Assembly: GCA_022414725.1 (NCBI GenBank)
Contig: CM039462.1
Span: forward strand, 97,346,963 to 97,410,962
Reading direction: 5' to 3'
DNA length: 64,000 nt
DNA from: Microglena sp. YARC
Taxonomy: Eukaryota > Chlorophyta > Chlorophyceae > Chlamydomonadales > Chlamydomonadaceae
The translations under genes were made by a program, and so were the position numbers. This document shows positions 22,101-33,000 of this stretch, one piece after another. A model generated the notes under the pieces. The model searched no databases. It was not told the origin of the DNA and worked only from the letters and a program-made list of their open reading frames with translations. Numbering within the stretch: position 1 is the first letter of the stretch; each line of letters starts with the position of its first letter.

Positions 22101-22826
22101 ACGGATCTCAGTTTGGCTTTCTTGAGGAAAAGGGATACGTTTTGCCTTAGCCTTTTGACAAGCATCACATGGGATCTTAGACAGTCTTTTCACCTGTTTG
22201 AGAGTGAGGGGTAAGTTTTTAACCAAACCCTTCCTGACAAGGTTGTGCATGGCGTCATAGCCAGGGTGACCCAGCCGCCTATGCCACAACCATTCAGGAG
22301 TGGTAGGGATAACAACTCCACCATCCTCATCAACATCAAGTGCAAAAACTGGATAATGTACAGCACTCAACAAACGGCCACGAGGGGCGTAACAAGGCCT
22401 ACAGGTAAATTTGTACACACCATCACTGGAGGCAGGGAAGGACCAGAGGACAGAAGAGCTCTGAGTGGCAGTACAACTAAGACTATCAAAAGAAATCTTG
22501 CAGTTGTGAGCATGAGCCACAGCATTTACTGACAGGAGGTTCACCGGACAGTGAGGGATGTAGAGAACATCAGTTAAAGTGATTGATGTTGGTAACCAAT
22601 CACTACATAACACAATGGATCCCTGACCCACCGACCGTTGAACCACTCCATCACCAAATTTAACTGCTGGCCCATCCTCAGAAGCATGATACACAGTGAA
22701 CAAAGACAGATCACCTGTGATTGACATCCCAGCTCCAGAATCAACATGCCAGATACCCTCAGACAGGCTCGGGCTACAGATATTTGAAAACTTCGAAGTG
22801 CAGGAGAATAGGACAGAGCTTACCTC
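19114..22826 (-). CDS. copia pol polyprotein (PR-INT-RT-RH), two close frameshifts
   Basis: The frame continues directly after the gag UAG. Protease: WHVDSGAG with catalytic DSG near 22740. Integrase zinc region HRRLGHPG...CDAC near 22280-22160; DDE core with LDIMGPF (near 22075), RSDRAKEF and NATVERYN. Reverse transcriptase begins near WLLAMKDEMASL (20660), with LDIKTAFLNAKL (near 20350) and the YVDDF box near 20085. RNase H includes AISSSEAEYQAL near 19450 and HIDVIHHYIKEL. Between CKTDQ (near 20245) and VAHGF (near 20170) the frame moves twice, once at an AAAA run and once about 25 bases later; both are single-base changes. They could be sequencing errors or inactivating mutations. Stop TAG at 19114-19116. 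Confidence 0.9.
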
Positions 22827-24975
22827 CTATTTCTTGGCCATAGCAAACCCATCAATCTGGGCCTGCAGGGAGGACAGCTGCTTCGGAGTAAGCGCACCCG
22901 GAAGGGCCAAGGCAATGGGCACTGGAGCAGTAACCGGTACACTAGGCCTGGTCCTTCGCAGGTGCGGGTGCTTCGTAAAACAGCGATCCTCCGAGTGGGT
23001 CGTCTTGCTGGGGCATGGGCCCCAAGTGCAATCCAGACGTCTCTTGAGGGAACCGGAACCCTGAGAACCAGATCCCTGCCCACGCTGAAATGCAGCATTG
23101 GCAGGAACCTGGGGAGCGTCCCGGGACCAACCAGGATGCCTGGAGTCGGACTTGGGGAGAGCTATGTTCAAGATGTCGAGAGACCTATATTCGTCAAGAC
23201 AAGACCAGTACCCAACAGGCTGTCTGTTAGCTAACAACGTACCATACTTGATCCGCAGCGACTCAAAGCGGATCAGACGGATACCCTGAACTATAGTTTC
23301 CATGGCGTGACGCTGAGTCACCGGATGCCCAGCACTGCGGAGGTCAGTGCAGAGACCGCGAACCTTGCGAAAGAAGTCATCTACGCGGTCAGCAGGGCCC
23401 ATGTGTGCACCAAGAAGCTCGGCGCGCATGAGAGGGACTCTAGAGGCAAGGGCATCGGACTGCCTCTTCTGGATATCAAGAAAGATATCCCGAGGTTTGG
23501 CAAAGTCCTGTTATACCTTGACCATATCATCCTCCATGTTCGCGAGCATCATGGTTAAGCACATGAACTCCTGACGGTCCAGGGGCAGGGCACTGAAACC
23601 CAACAGTGCAGGATCCACCCGAGACTCACCATGAGAGGCCGAAGATCCAGCAGCAGGAGCAGGGGTCAGAGGAGCCAAAGACTTACGGATATCAAAAAAA
23701 TACTCAGCAGCATGACCAGCGTCATAGGCGCGCTGGTCATCGAAGGTCCTAATCTCAGGCAGGGACCTCGCAACACTCACTACCAACTCGAAATCAGGGT
23801 TAACCGGACAGAAAGGGATGGGAACTTTCACAAACTGGTAACCTAGCCTTTCATGATCCCTACGCCTCACGCCACCAAAGGAGACACCATTATCAGGGGA
23901 ATATCTGATCCCGGAAGTGACTGGACCAAGAAAGGACCGACACTGGGAACCCAGCTCAGAGAATGCCATCACTCGGCGATGTTTCAGCTTTACACTCACA
24001 TTAGCCATAGTAGCTTGCATGTCCATCCGACCGTACAGAGTGCGGTTCATGGACTCACCATCACGTCGAGCTTGGTTGATCAGACGGAAGTGCTTCAGCT
24101 GCAGATTCGGAGGAGGTCCTCCAGTGAGCAGATGCTCCCAAGACTCGCACGACAGCGAAGGCAAAGCAGGAGGAGGGCCAGGGGCAGGAGGAAGCTCCAC
24201 CGGCGGAGGCGGAGGGGGCTCCTGCGAGGGACCAGCAGCAGATGTGCGGGCAGAAGAAGCAGCAGCTTCACGAGCACGAGTGTGGTAGCCAGGGAGGCCA
24301 CGCTCCATGGGAACAGATGCTGAGGTGAAAGAAGCAGAGCTCCTCATCAAAGTCGGCTTGGCCACATCCGGGTGAACCAGTGGAGGAGGCACAAGCGGAG
24401 GCGCAGGCGAAGGCTCGGGCTTAAACTCAGGCGACGACACAGGCGGAGGCGCATACTGAGGAGCAAGCTCATAAACCGGCGAAACTGTAGAAGTCTCAAA
24501 TACTCGAGTAGCAGCAGCCGACGGAGTCACTCCACCGAAGTCAGCACTCGTAGCACTCTTCAAGTCATCATCATCATCAGTACCCTCAGAAAAGTCATCA
24601 TCTTCGCTGAAGCGGGCAGTAGGAGGCTTCGGCTCTGTTGCGTACCGAATGATCTGTGTCTGTACACAACACAGATTCATCAGAACATCCTCAAGTGCAG
24701 GGGAGAGGCGTTGAACAATACGAGAAGGAACCGTAAAGTTGGAGGATTGATCGGGGGGGGGTTACTTCCACGATGGCGGAAGGATCCTCGTCTCCGGCAG
24801 CAGAGGCCGCTGGCGCGTGATCATCTAGCCAATCAGAAGGAACCTTGACCTCCGTTGGAAGGACAAAGTCGCAGCCATTGCTAACAATGACGCTGCGCAT
24901 CCCGCGCGACCAGGGAACACCATTTTTATCAGTTAGTTTCACAAAGCCGGCAGGAGGCCCTCGCGGAAGTAGCAT
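22827..24975 (-). CDS. copia gag, with one frameshift and one in-frame stop
   Basis: The ATG at 24975 lies 38 nt inside the 5' LTR. The first part (MLLPRGPPAGFVKLTDKNG) runs into a nine-C run (24753-24761 on the plus strand, as G) where one base too many shifts the frame. The next part has acidic and proline-rich stretches, then capsid-like sequence (EHLLTGGPPPNLQLKHF). A TAA interrupts the frame at 23511-23513 but the same frame continues as QDFAKPRDIFLDIQKRQ. Near the end is a variant zinc knuckle, C-x4-C-x5-H-x4-C (CTWGPCPSKTTHSEDRC). Gag ends in AMAKK followed by TAG at 22827-22829. Capsid and nucleocapsid roles are inferred from position. Confidence 0.8.
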
Positions 24976-25013
24976 TTAAAGAGCAGTGGTAGTAAATGAA
25001 GGACCGTATAACC

Positions 25014-25364
25014 TATCAGCTTGTATGCACTCCGTAGAGTAGACAGAGATGAAAGCAGCGGAACAGACGCACCAATCTATACACGGAGACGAGAATAGCA
25101 TTACAAGGACAGGCGGACGCCAAAGGACACCAGCGGTGGGAGAGGCGGATGCCTGTAACCTGACTAGAACCTAAGCCAGGAATCTTAAGCCGGGCACAGG
25201 TAATACAGAGCGTGTCAGTGAGAGACCGGTGACGCAGCCAACAGGAAGCTGTCACTGAGTCATGAAGGATGACACAGTACTGGCAGAGCCGATAGTTCTA
25301 AGGAAGTACAGAAGTAGTCACCAAGTCATAAAAACGCGTGAGAGCACCGCAATTCATGCTGATA
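25014..25364 (-). repeat. 5' LTR of the copia element
   Basis: 351 bp, differing from the 3' LTR at four positions (for example ACAGGCGG for ACAGTCGG, and CATGCTGATA for CATGGTGATA at the edge). Ends TATCA...TGATA. Confidence 0.95.
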
Positions 25365-25423
25365 ATGGCGTCCAGTTATTTCAGTCGTTTTGGGGATTTT
25401 CCGGCAACCCTATTTACCGCCAG

Positions 25424-25695
25424 TCTCTTAGGCGCATACATGGTATGACTTATCCACTTTGTTCCAGTTAACTGGTTTAAGTTTCAAAGGTCCCACACCT
25501 CCATGTAAATTGGCGGCCAAAGATTCCTGGGAATCTTCTAAGGAGTACAACGTCGCTCAGGGCATTAGACACATCCTTGCTACAGCAGTCTTTGCGTTCT
25601 CTAGCTATATTGAGATCGGCAAGGGCAACGTCCCTCAGTATTCCACGGTTACTATAACAGTATTTCACAATGGAGTTCCAGAATTTAATCACTGA
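25424..25695 (+). other. unknown open frame beside the copia insertion
   Basis: After an acceptor-like CAGTCTCTTAG the frame reads AHTWYDLSTLFQLTGLSFKG, then PTPPCKLAAKDSWESSKEYN, then VAQGIRHILATAVFAFSSYI, then EIGKGNVPQYSTVTITVFHN and GVPEFNH with a stop. The composition looks protein-like and the end reads as alternating beta-type residues. It has no upstream ATG in frame, so it is an internal or last exon, or a fragment of a gene or element cut by the copia insertion. Family not recognised. Confidence 0.35.
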
Positions 25696-25947
25696 TGTAA
25701 GTCAGTAACATTGAATTGGGAATTTACCAGTAATCATAATTTACAAGAAATAGTGAATTGGGAATTTACCAAGATCAAGTTTCTTTCAAGGCAAATAGGC
25801 AATGTGCTGGGGGATAGATCGCTTCATTCCTTTGACACGCTTCATAAAGCCAACATGCCTCATAGCAGCGAAGTTCAAGTTCACAAAACCAACATTTAGG
25901 TCGGTGTGGTTGTGGAGCTCAGATGGCCTGCAGCAAAATATACATGA

Positions 25948-26000
25948 ACTTGAGCTTGATTACACAGCTCCAGCCAGCAATTTGGCTGCTCTCCGTCTTG
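25948..26000 (+). repeat. dispersed hairpin repeat copy
   Basis: GAACTTGAGCTTGATTACAC, then CAGCCAGCAATTTGGCTG; diverged copy of the 1145-1590 block. Confidence 0.65.
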
Positions 26001-26027
26001 GGCAGTATTATTAAATATACTGTCAAA

Positions 26028-26425
26028 CCGAGCAATGGCAAGTCATTAAACTTTCGGTGTAGAGACCTGGACATGTCTATCATAGGTATCAGTTCGATCC
26101 CTGTCACACTCCCTGGTTTCCATGGCTATTGCACGGGGGGAAATAGTGTATTTTGCAGACGAGTAGGCGCCGAATTGCCGACGTATAGAACCTTGCAACA
26201 ATTATTCATAGTCAAACAGAACACTACCTGCATACTGCATTATTATAAAACTGTAGAATTAAATAATCACTGTAGCACGAACTCAGGGCCCCCGTCGGTT
26301 GAACAATTGTTTGGGGCTCAGTTCATCAGAGCTTTTTCTTTTTCAGCCCTTCCTATACGGTTGGGCAAGTCCCTTTAGCCTATCTGGCCTACCCCTGGAC
26401 TGTAACATACAAACATACATATCGT
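26028..26425 (+). mobile_element. SINE with class II tRNA-like head, family S2
   Basis: The head GCAATGGCAAGTCATTAAAC ... AGTTCGATCCCTG resembles a tRNA-Leu/Ser with A- and B-boxes and a long variable arm. The body includes CAGGGCCCCCGTCGGTTGAA and TTGGGCAAGTCC; the 3' end GCCTACCCCTGGACTGTAAC is followed by ACATACAAACATACAT. The body and tail recur at 59560-59720, and the tail alone at 32552-32600 and 38120-38165, so this is a dispersed family. Confidence 0.6.
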
Positions 26426-26695
26426 ATATGACTATATGAGACACCTCACATAATATTGAATATGTGTATATAATACATGTCATATAATGTACTATATATT
26501 TATACAATGTACATCTCATGTAATACTGTTATCTATAATGCAGATATCTTATATACTTAGAAGTATGTGGATATAATAACATACAATTAAAAACAATTGG
26601 GGACTATCTGATATTTAGTATGAGCACGCGTTGAATACGTATTTAATGTTGATGATAACTTTAATGTGCACTTTATATATGGCACAAGGTGGAAC
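26426..26695. other. AT-rich spacer, no gene seen
   Basis: Repeated CATATAATAT and TATATAATAC strings; nothing coding. Confidence 0.6.
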
Positions 26696-26699
26696 ATGC

Positions 26700-26990
26700 A
26701 CAACCCTGAATCAGGGGTGAAAAATTAATGAGAACGCCTGGTGGGGCATGAAATTAAGGGAACCCCGTCTTACTGCGGTAGATAATGGGCAGCACCTTTA
26801 CCTGGACAAAGCTACCATGGAGGCTGACAGCGACCGCAGACACTAAAGCGCACCCGTAGGGTTTCAAACACAGCACCTTTACCAGGACAAAGCTATCATG
26901 GCGGTTGACAGCGACCGTGGAAACTAAAGAGCACCCGTAGGGGGTCAAACGCAGCACCTTCATCGGTTCAACGAGCTCAACCATTGGCAA
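26700..26990 (-). mobile_element. tRNA-derived SINE, family S3 (with internal duplication)
   Basis: Read on the minus strand it begins with a D-arm-like GGTTGAGCTCGTTGAACC and a B-box-like GTTTGACCCCCTAC, then GACAGCGACCG and ACCTGGACAAAGCTACCATG. A second copy lies in plus orientation at 35235-35450. About 85 bp of the body is duplicated here (CAAAGCTACCATGG and CAAAGCTATCATGG versions). Confidence 0.65.
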
Positions 26991-26999
26991 TCAGGAGTG

Positions 27000-27215
27000 G
27001 GCTAGGAGGGAAACTAGTGGCAATGTGTTCATTGACAAATCCTAGGCGCGTTGCAAGCGATGCGGAACTCGCGGGAGTCTGTTGGCTATCGGAATCAAGT
27101 GCAGCAGACCAAAGCCAGTGTTTCTTGTGGTCGTGTCCGTCGGCAGCCTGTCAGACGGACAACGGGGAGACCCTGGGGGCTCCCACACCCCAGAAGGGGG
27201 GCTCCGCCAAAGCAT
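27000..27215 (+). repeat. dispersed repeat family R, copy 1
   Basis: CCTAGGCGCGTTGCAAGCGA near 27042 and GACCCTGGGGGCTCCCACAC, then CCAGAAGGGGGGCTCCGCC near 27170-27209. Copies: 36923-37060 (+), 41125-41195 (-, partial), 42085-42215 (-, partial), 55300-55505 (-). The end GGGGGCTCCCGCCCCCCAG is self-complementary and can fold. Confidence 0.7.
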
Positions 27216-27334
27216 GTAATGAATTACTATTGGGCACTCGCAATAAGTGTAAGTGATCAGGGTGTGGGATGGGTGGGGTGGGGTGGGGGGTCGTGAGGTG
27301 GGGTGGATTGGGGTGGGGGGGTGTGAGGTAGGTA

Positions 27335-27424
27335 AATGCAGAACCAGTTGCCTAGCTTTGATCCTCTCTGAGAGAGTCACCTGCAGCCTCTTGTTAGCCG
27401 CGATGAGCGGGTGGGTGGGGTACT
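27335..27424 (-). repeat. copy of DRC2 last-exon sequence downstream of the stop
   Basis: On the minus strand it reads [20 protein letters not shown], matching the exon's [20 protein letters not shown], just beyond the stop codon. It lies outside the coding region and is flanked by GGGGTGGGGTGG simple sequence (27264-27330). Confidence 0.85.
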
Positions 27425-30040
27425 TCATGCGGAGCCTGAGGGTCCAGCACCGGCACCCCCTGCAAAAGCATTGACTTGAACCAGCGGGGCCAAGCCTTGT
27501 GCGCCTGGGGTGCCCCCACTAGCCTGCCGCTGCTGCAAGGCCAGTTGCCTTGCCTTGTTCCTCTCTGAGAGAGTCACCTGCAGCCGGTTGTTCACCACCA
27601 TAAGCGGGTTGATGGGGTTGTTCATGACGTCACTGTTGACGCTAATGCCGTCCAAGTATTGCTTGAGGATGGAACGTAGGTCTCCGTTCTCTTTCTGCAA
27701 GCGAAGCCGCTCTTTGTCGATCGCTGCCTTGTCCAGCGATGCCTTGTTGTAACGTTTGAAGAACCTGGGTGGGGTGGGGTGGTGGATAGGTGAGCGGGTA
27801 GACGGGTGAGATGGTGGGTAGGTGGGTGGGGTGGGTGAGTGGTAGGTGGGTGGGTGAGAAGGTGGATAGGTGAATGAGTGGGGTAGTAGGGGTCACTGTT
27901 CTCTTTCTGCAAACGAAGCCGCTCTTTGTCGATCGCTGCCTTGTCCAGCGATGCCTTGTTGTATCGTTTGAAGAACCTGGGTGGGGTGGGTGGGGTGGTG
28001 GGTAGGTGAGTGGGTAGACGGGTGAGAAGGTGGGTAGGTGGGTGGGGTGGGTGAGTGGTAGGTGGGTGGGTGAGAAGGTGGATAGGTGGGTGAGTGGTAG
28101 GTGGGTGGGTGAGTGGTAGGTGGGTGGGTGAGTGGTAGGTGGTGGTGGTGGAGGGGGTAGTGGTGGTGGGGATCGCCTTGTAGTACCCACCTATTAAGGT
28201 AGTCCCACTCTTCCACTTCATTTCCCTCTTCATCCAGCCCTGCACTGTGGAACTTGGGCTTGCTGCCTGCAGGCTCAGGGGGTGGGACGAGCACCTTACC
28301 GCCCTTACCGCCCTTGCTCGTGTGCCCTTCTAGCTCGGCCTCCATGGCCATGGCAGATTGGGAGAGTTCTTGGGCCTCCCACTCAGCCGCCTCGGCCTCG
28401 GCAGCCCCCTCCACGTCAGCACCAGGCTCCTCGCCCATGGCCTGGGCGGGGGAGTAGAAGGGGAGCACCTTCTCTTGCTCTGTTTCGTACTTCCGGCAAA
28501 GCTCTGACAGCTTGAGGATGTTTTCTGTAAGCCAGGTGGGATGGGTGGAGGGGGAGAGGGAGGGAGGGCGGGGTGGATGGATGTATGGCAGGTGGGATGG
28601 ATGGATGGAGGGGAGAGGGAGGGCAGGGTGGATGGATGGATGGAGGGGGAGAGGGAGGGAGGGCGGGGTGGATGGAGGTATGGCAGGTGGGATGGATGGA
28701 TGGAGGGGGGAGAGGGAGGGCAGGGTGGATGGATGGATGGAGGGGGGGAGGGAGGGAGGGCGGGGGGGATGGATGTATGGCAGGTGGGATGGATGGATGG
28801 AGGGGGAGAGGGAGGGCAGGGTGGATGGATGGATGGAGGGGGAGAGGGAGGGAGGGCGGGGTGGATGGATGTATGGCAGGTGGGATGGATGGATGGAGGG
28901 GGAGAGGGAGGGAGGGCGGGGTGGATGGATGTATGGCAGTTGGGATGGATGGATGGAGGGGGAGAGGGAGGGAAGGGTGGATGGATGGATGGAGGGGGAG
29001 AGGGAGGGAGGGCGGATGGATGGATGGAGGGGGAGAGGGAGGGAGGGCGGGGTGGATGGATGTAAGGCAGGTGGGATGGATGGATGGAGGGGGAGAGGGA
29101 GGGAAGGGTGGATGGATGGATGGAGGGGGAGAGGGAGGGAGGGCGGGGTGGATGTATGTATGGCAGGTGGGATGGATGGATGGAGGGGGAGAGGGAGGGA
29201 AGGGTGGATGGATGGATGGAGGGGGAGAGGGAGGGAGGGCGGGGTGGATGGATGTATGGCAGGTGGGATGGATGGATGGAGGGGGAGAGGGAGGGAGGGC
29301 GGGGTGGATAGATGTATGGCAGGTGGGATGGAGATGTACGGCAGGTGGGATGGATGGATGGAGGGGGAGAGGGAGGGCGGGGTGGATGGATGGATGGAGG
29401 GGGGGAGGAGGGAGGATGGATGGATGGTTGGAGGGGGGAATGGGGAGGGAGGGAGGAAGGGAGGGAGGGAATGAGGAAAGGATGGATGGATGGATGGTAG
29501 GCAGGTAGGAAGACAGGTAGGTAGGTAGGCATGTTCCCTTTTAATCAGTGAGCGATGAAACTAAAACATCATGGCTAGAAGACGTTTGGGAAAGTATGCT
29601 GGGAGTGCCGCAAGACCAAGGTGCTTCCCATCCTGCGTGAACACATGCGCCCCATTGAGCCTAACCCGCCCCTGAGACAAGCAAGGATAGCCTCCTCCGT
29701 AGCCTTACTCTCACACACACAAACTCACCCACCCACCACCACCACCGTCACTACCACTACACCCACAAACGAAGCCACCCCCCACCCCCACTACCCCCAC
29801 CTTACATCCTGCCTAGCCTCCCTGTCCCTGGCTTTTTGTGCCGAGGGAGAGGGGGCAGGCTTGTGTCACAATTTTTGCTACCTAACCTGACCTACAGAAA
29901 CTGGAAAACAAACTGGGCCACTCACCAGCAACAGCCAACTTTTTGTTCAATGTCTCTTCTGCGCTATGACTGTTTAGAGAGAGCTGCCTCAAGCGCTCGC
30001 CCTGCAAGTGATTGGGGTGGGGGTGGGGTGGTGTGTGTGT

Positions 30041-30087
<47 letters not shown>

Positions 30088-33000
30088 AAGAGCGGTGGGC
30101 TTTAGAGAGAGCTGCCTCAAGCGCTCGCCCTGCAAGTGATTGGGGTGGGGTGGGGCGGGGTGGGGCGGGCTGGGTGGGGTGTGTGGGGGGAGAGGGTTGG
30201 GTTGGGTTGGGGTGGGATGTGTTGAGGGGGAGAGGGTTGAGGTGGGGTAGATAAAAGGGTTGGGGTGGGGGGTAGATAAAAGGGGGGGAGTGGGTTGGGG
30301 TGGGGGAGATGAAAGGGGGTGGGGTGGAGAGGGGGTAAGAGGGGGGTAAAATGGTGATTTTTGGAGGGGCGCCTCACATACTTGCAAGGACAGTGAGCTG
30401 CACAGAGGGAGTAAGAAAGGGTGTAAAATAGTTTTTTTTTGAGTGGGGAGATGAGTGGGGGTAGGCAGGGGGAATTGGATGGGGAAAAAGGGGGGGGTGA
30501 GAGAGTGATTTTCGAAAAAAAAGAGGGGGGGGAAGAGGAGGGGCGGTAAGAGAGTGGTTTTAGGAGAGGGGATAGGAGGGGGGTAGGGAGGGGGGTGGGG
30601 AGGTAGGGGGGAAAAGAGTTTTATTTTTTGAGGGTCTTTTCTTTTCTTTTAGCTTTTCATTTAGCTTTTTCTTTCTTTCCTCTAATATAAACAATTCTAA
30701 ATATAAATGATTCTAAGTTATTTTAAACGATTCTCAATTACTTTAAATGATTCAAAGTCATTTTCAATGGTTCTGAATTATTTTAAATGATTCGAAGTCA
30801 TTTTAAAGGATGCTAAATTATTTAAACGATTTTAATATTTTAAATCCCGGTTCTCACCTGACTGGCCCGGGGGGGATGGGGTGGGTGGGGGGATAAGAGG
30901 GTGTGTGTGTGGGGTGGGTGGGTGGGGTGGGTGGGTGGGGGGGAGATAAAAGGGGGCTCACATGACTAGCCCCGGAACTAGTTGCTTCAAGGTAAAGCTT
31001 CGTCAAAACCATGGCAGGTAAAAAATGATTATAAATGATTATCAATGATTCTAAATAATTGTAAACGATTCGAAGTCATTCTAAGTTATTTAAAATGATT
31101 ATAAATGATTGTAAATTATTGAAACGATTTTAAATGATTATAAATTATTTAAGCAATCGTATTATTTAAAATCACAGTGCTCACCTGACTGGCTCGGAAC
31201 TGGTTGCTGAAAGGAAAAGCTTCATCAAAACCCGTGGCAGGTAACAAATTATTCTGGAGGAGCCCAGGCGATTATTTAAATGACTTTTTAATTTTAATCA
31301 CGGTGCTCACCTGACTAGCCCGGATGGGGTGGGTGGGGGTGGGTGGGGTGGGTAAGAGGGTTGGGGTGGGATAGATAAATGTGGGGTTGGGGTGGGGGAG
31401 ATACAAGAGCGGTTGGGTTGGGGTGGGGGAGATGCAAAGGGCGGTTGGGTTGGGGTGGGTAAGAAGGGTGGGTGGGGGGGATAAAAGGGGGCTCACCTGA
31501 CTAGCCCGGATGGGGTGGGTGGTAAGAGGGTTGGGGTGGGATAGATAAATGTGGGTTGGGGTGGGGGAGATACAAGAGCGGTTGGTTGGGGTGGGGGAGA
31601 TGCAAGGGCGGTTGGGTTGGGGTGGGTAAGAAGGGTGGGGTGGGGGGGATAAAAGGGGGCTCACCTGACTAGCCCGGAACTGGTCCATAGCCCCCTTCAA
31701 GGAGCTGTAGTGCCTGGTCATGATCTCTTTTTCTGAGCGTAGTGCCCGATTTCTCTCCTCCCACTCTCGGGAGTTAGTGGCAATCTTGGTACGCCAATGT
31801 TGGAGGGCCTCTTGCAACTTGATTAGTTTTCGCATGCGTTTCTCAATCACGCGGGCGGCTTGGGCGTCGTTCTTGGTGAGTTGCTTGAAGGCTTGGGTTC
31901 GGTGCTCCGTGCTCTCAAGGTAAGCTTTGTGGGCTTGCTCGAAATGGCGCTCAAGCTCCTGTGAGGGGGCGAGGGGTGTGTGAGAAAGAGGGTGTGTGGG
32001 GGTGTGAAGGGGAGAGGGTGTGTGAAGGTGAGAGGGTGTGTGAGGGGGAGAGGGTGTGTGAGGGGAGAGGGTGTGTGAGGGGGAGAGGGTGTGTGAGGGG
32101 GGAGGGTGTGTGAGGGGGAGTGTGTGTGTGAGGGTGTGTGAGGGGGGGAGGGTGTGTGAGGGGGATAGAGGGTGTGGTTTTGTGGGAGAGGGTGGCTGTG
32201 AGGGGGCCAGGGGTGTGAGGGTGAGGGATGGTGAGGTTGTGTGGGAGGATTTGGTTGTTTGGGACGGTGTGGATGTGAGGGGGCGAGGGTGTGTGGGGGA
32301 GAGTGTGTGTGAGGGGGCGAGGGGGTGTGAGGGGGCGTGAGGGGGAGAGTGTGTGTGGGGGGCGAGGGTGTGTGAGGTGGAGAGGGGGTGTGAGGGGGCG
32401 AGGGGGTGTGAGGGGGATAGAGGGTGTGTGAGGGGGAAAGAGGGTGTGGGAGGGTGGGAGGGTGTGGCTGTGAGAGGGTGAGGGGGTGTGAATGTGTGGG
32501 TGTGTGTGGATGTGAGGGGGCGAGGATGTGCGAGGGTGTGGTTGTGTGGGAGGGTCTTTTAGCCTTATTGGCTACCCCCTGGACTGTAACATGCATACAC
32601 AGTCCTTTACCTAAGTGATTCCCTCGAGCTGGATTTTAAGCATTTTGTACTCCTCACAGTCCCTTACCTAAGTGATTCCCTCAAGCAGCCTCAAGCTGGG
32701 TTTGAAGCATAGTGTACTCCTTACTGCCTTACAGTCCCTCAACTAAATGATTCCCTCAAGCTGGATTCTAAGCATATTGCATTCCTCACAGTCCTTTACC
32801 TAAGTGATTCCCTCAAGCTGGATTATAAGCATATTGCATTCCTCACAGTCCTTTACCTAAGTGATTCCCTTAAGCTGGATTTTAAGCATATTGCATTCCT
32901 CACAGTCCTTTACCTAAGTGATTCCCTCAAGCTGGATTTTCAAACGTTGTACTCCTTACAGTCCCAGTTCTTGATCACAATGAGTTCTGGTCTCTCTTAC

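Larger units (their letters stand above)
18450..25364 (-). mobile_element. Ty1/copia LTR retrotransposon (6.9 kb, near-complete)
   Basis: Two 351-bp LTRs flank gag and pol in the order protease, integrase, reverse transcriptase, RNase H, which defines Ty1/copia. The element reads right to left, so the 5' LTR is at 25014-25364. LTRs differ at only about four positions (near 99% identity), implying recent insertion. A purine-rich AGGTGGAG sits directly before the 3' LTR (18801-18808 region) as polypurine tract, and is duplicated 46 bp upstream. The base string after the 5' LTR, GGTTATACGG, is not the usual TGGTATCAGAGC primer site. No target duplication is visible (AACTT left, ATGGC right). Confidence 0.95.

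Noticed and set aside
22827..23513. Reassigned UAA/UAG codons in this nucleus (as in some ulvophytes)
   Set aside because: The two gag stops alone would allow it, but RPS19 ends naturally at TAA and no internal UAA/UAG occurs in the exons of RPS19, DRC2 or DUF4079.
28330..29532. 400-codon Pro/His/Ser-rich frame opposite the GGATGG array
   Set aside because: It begins in the true DRC2 exon 8 region in a wrong frame and continues through intron minisatellite.
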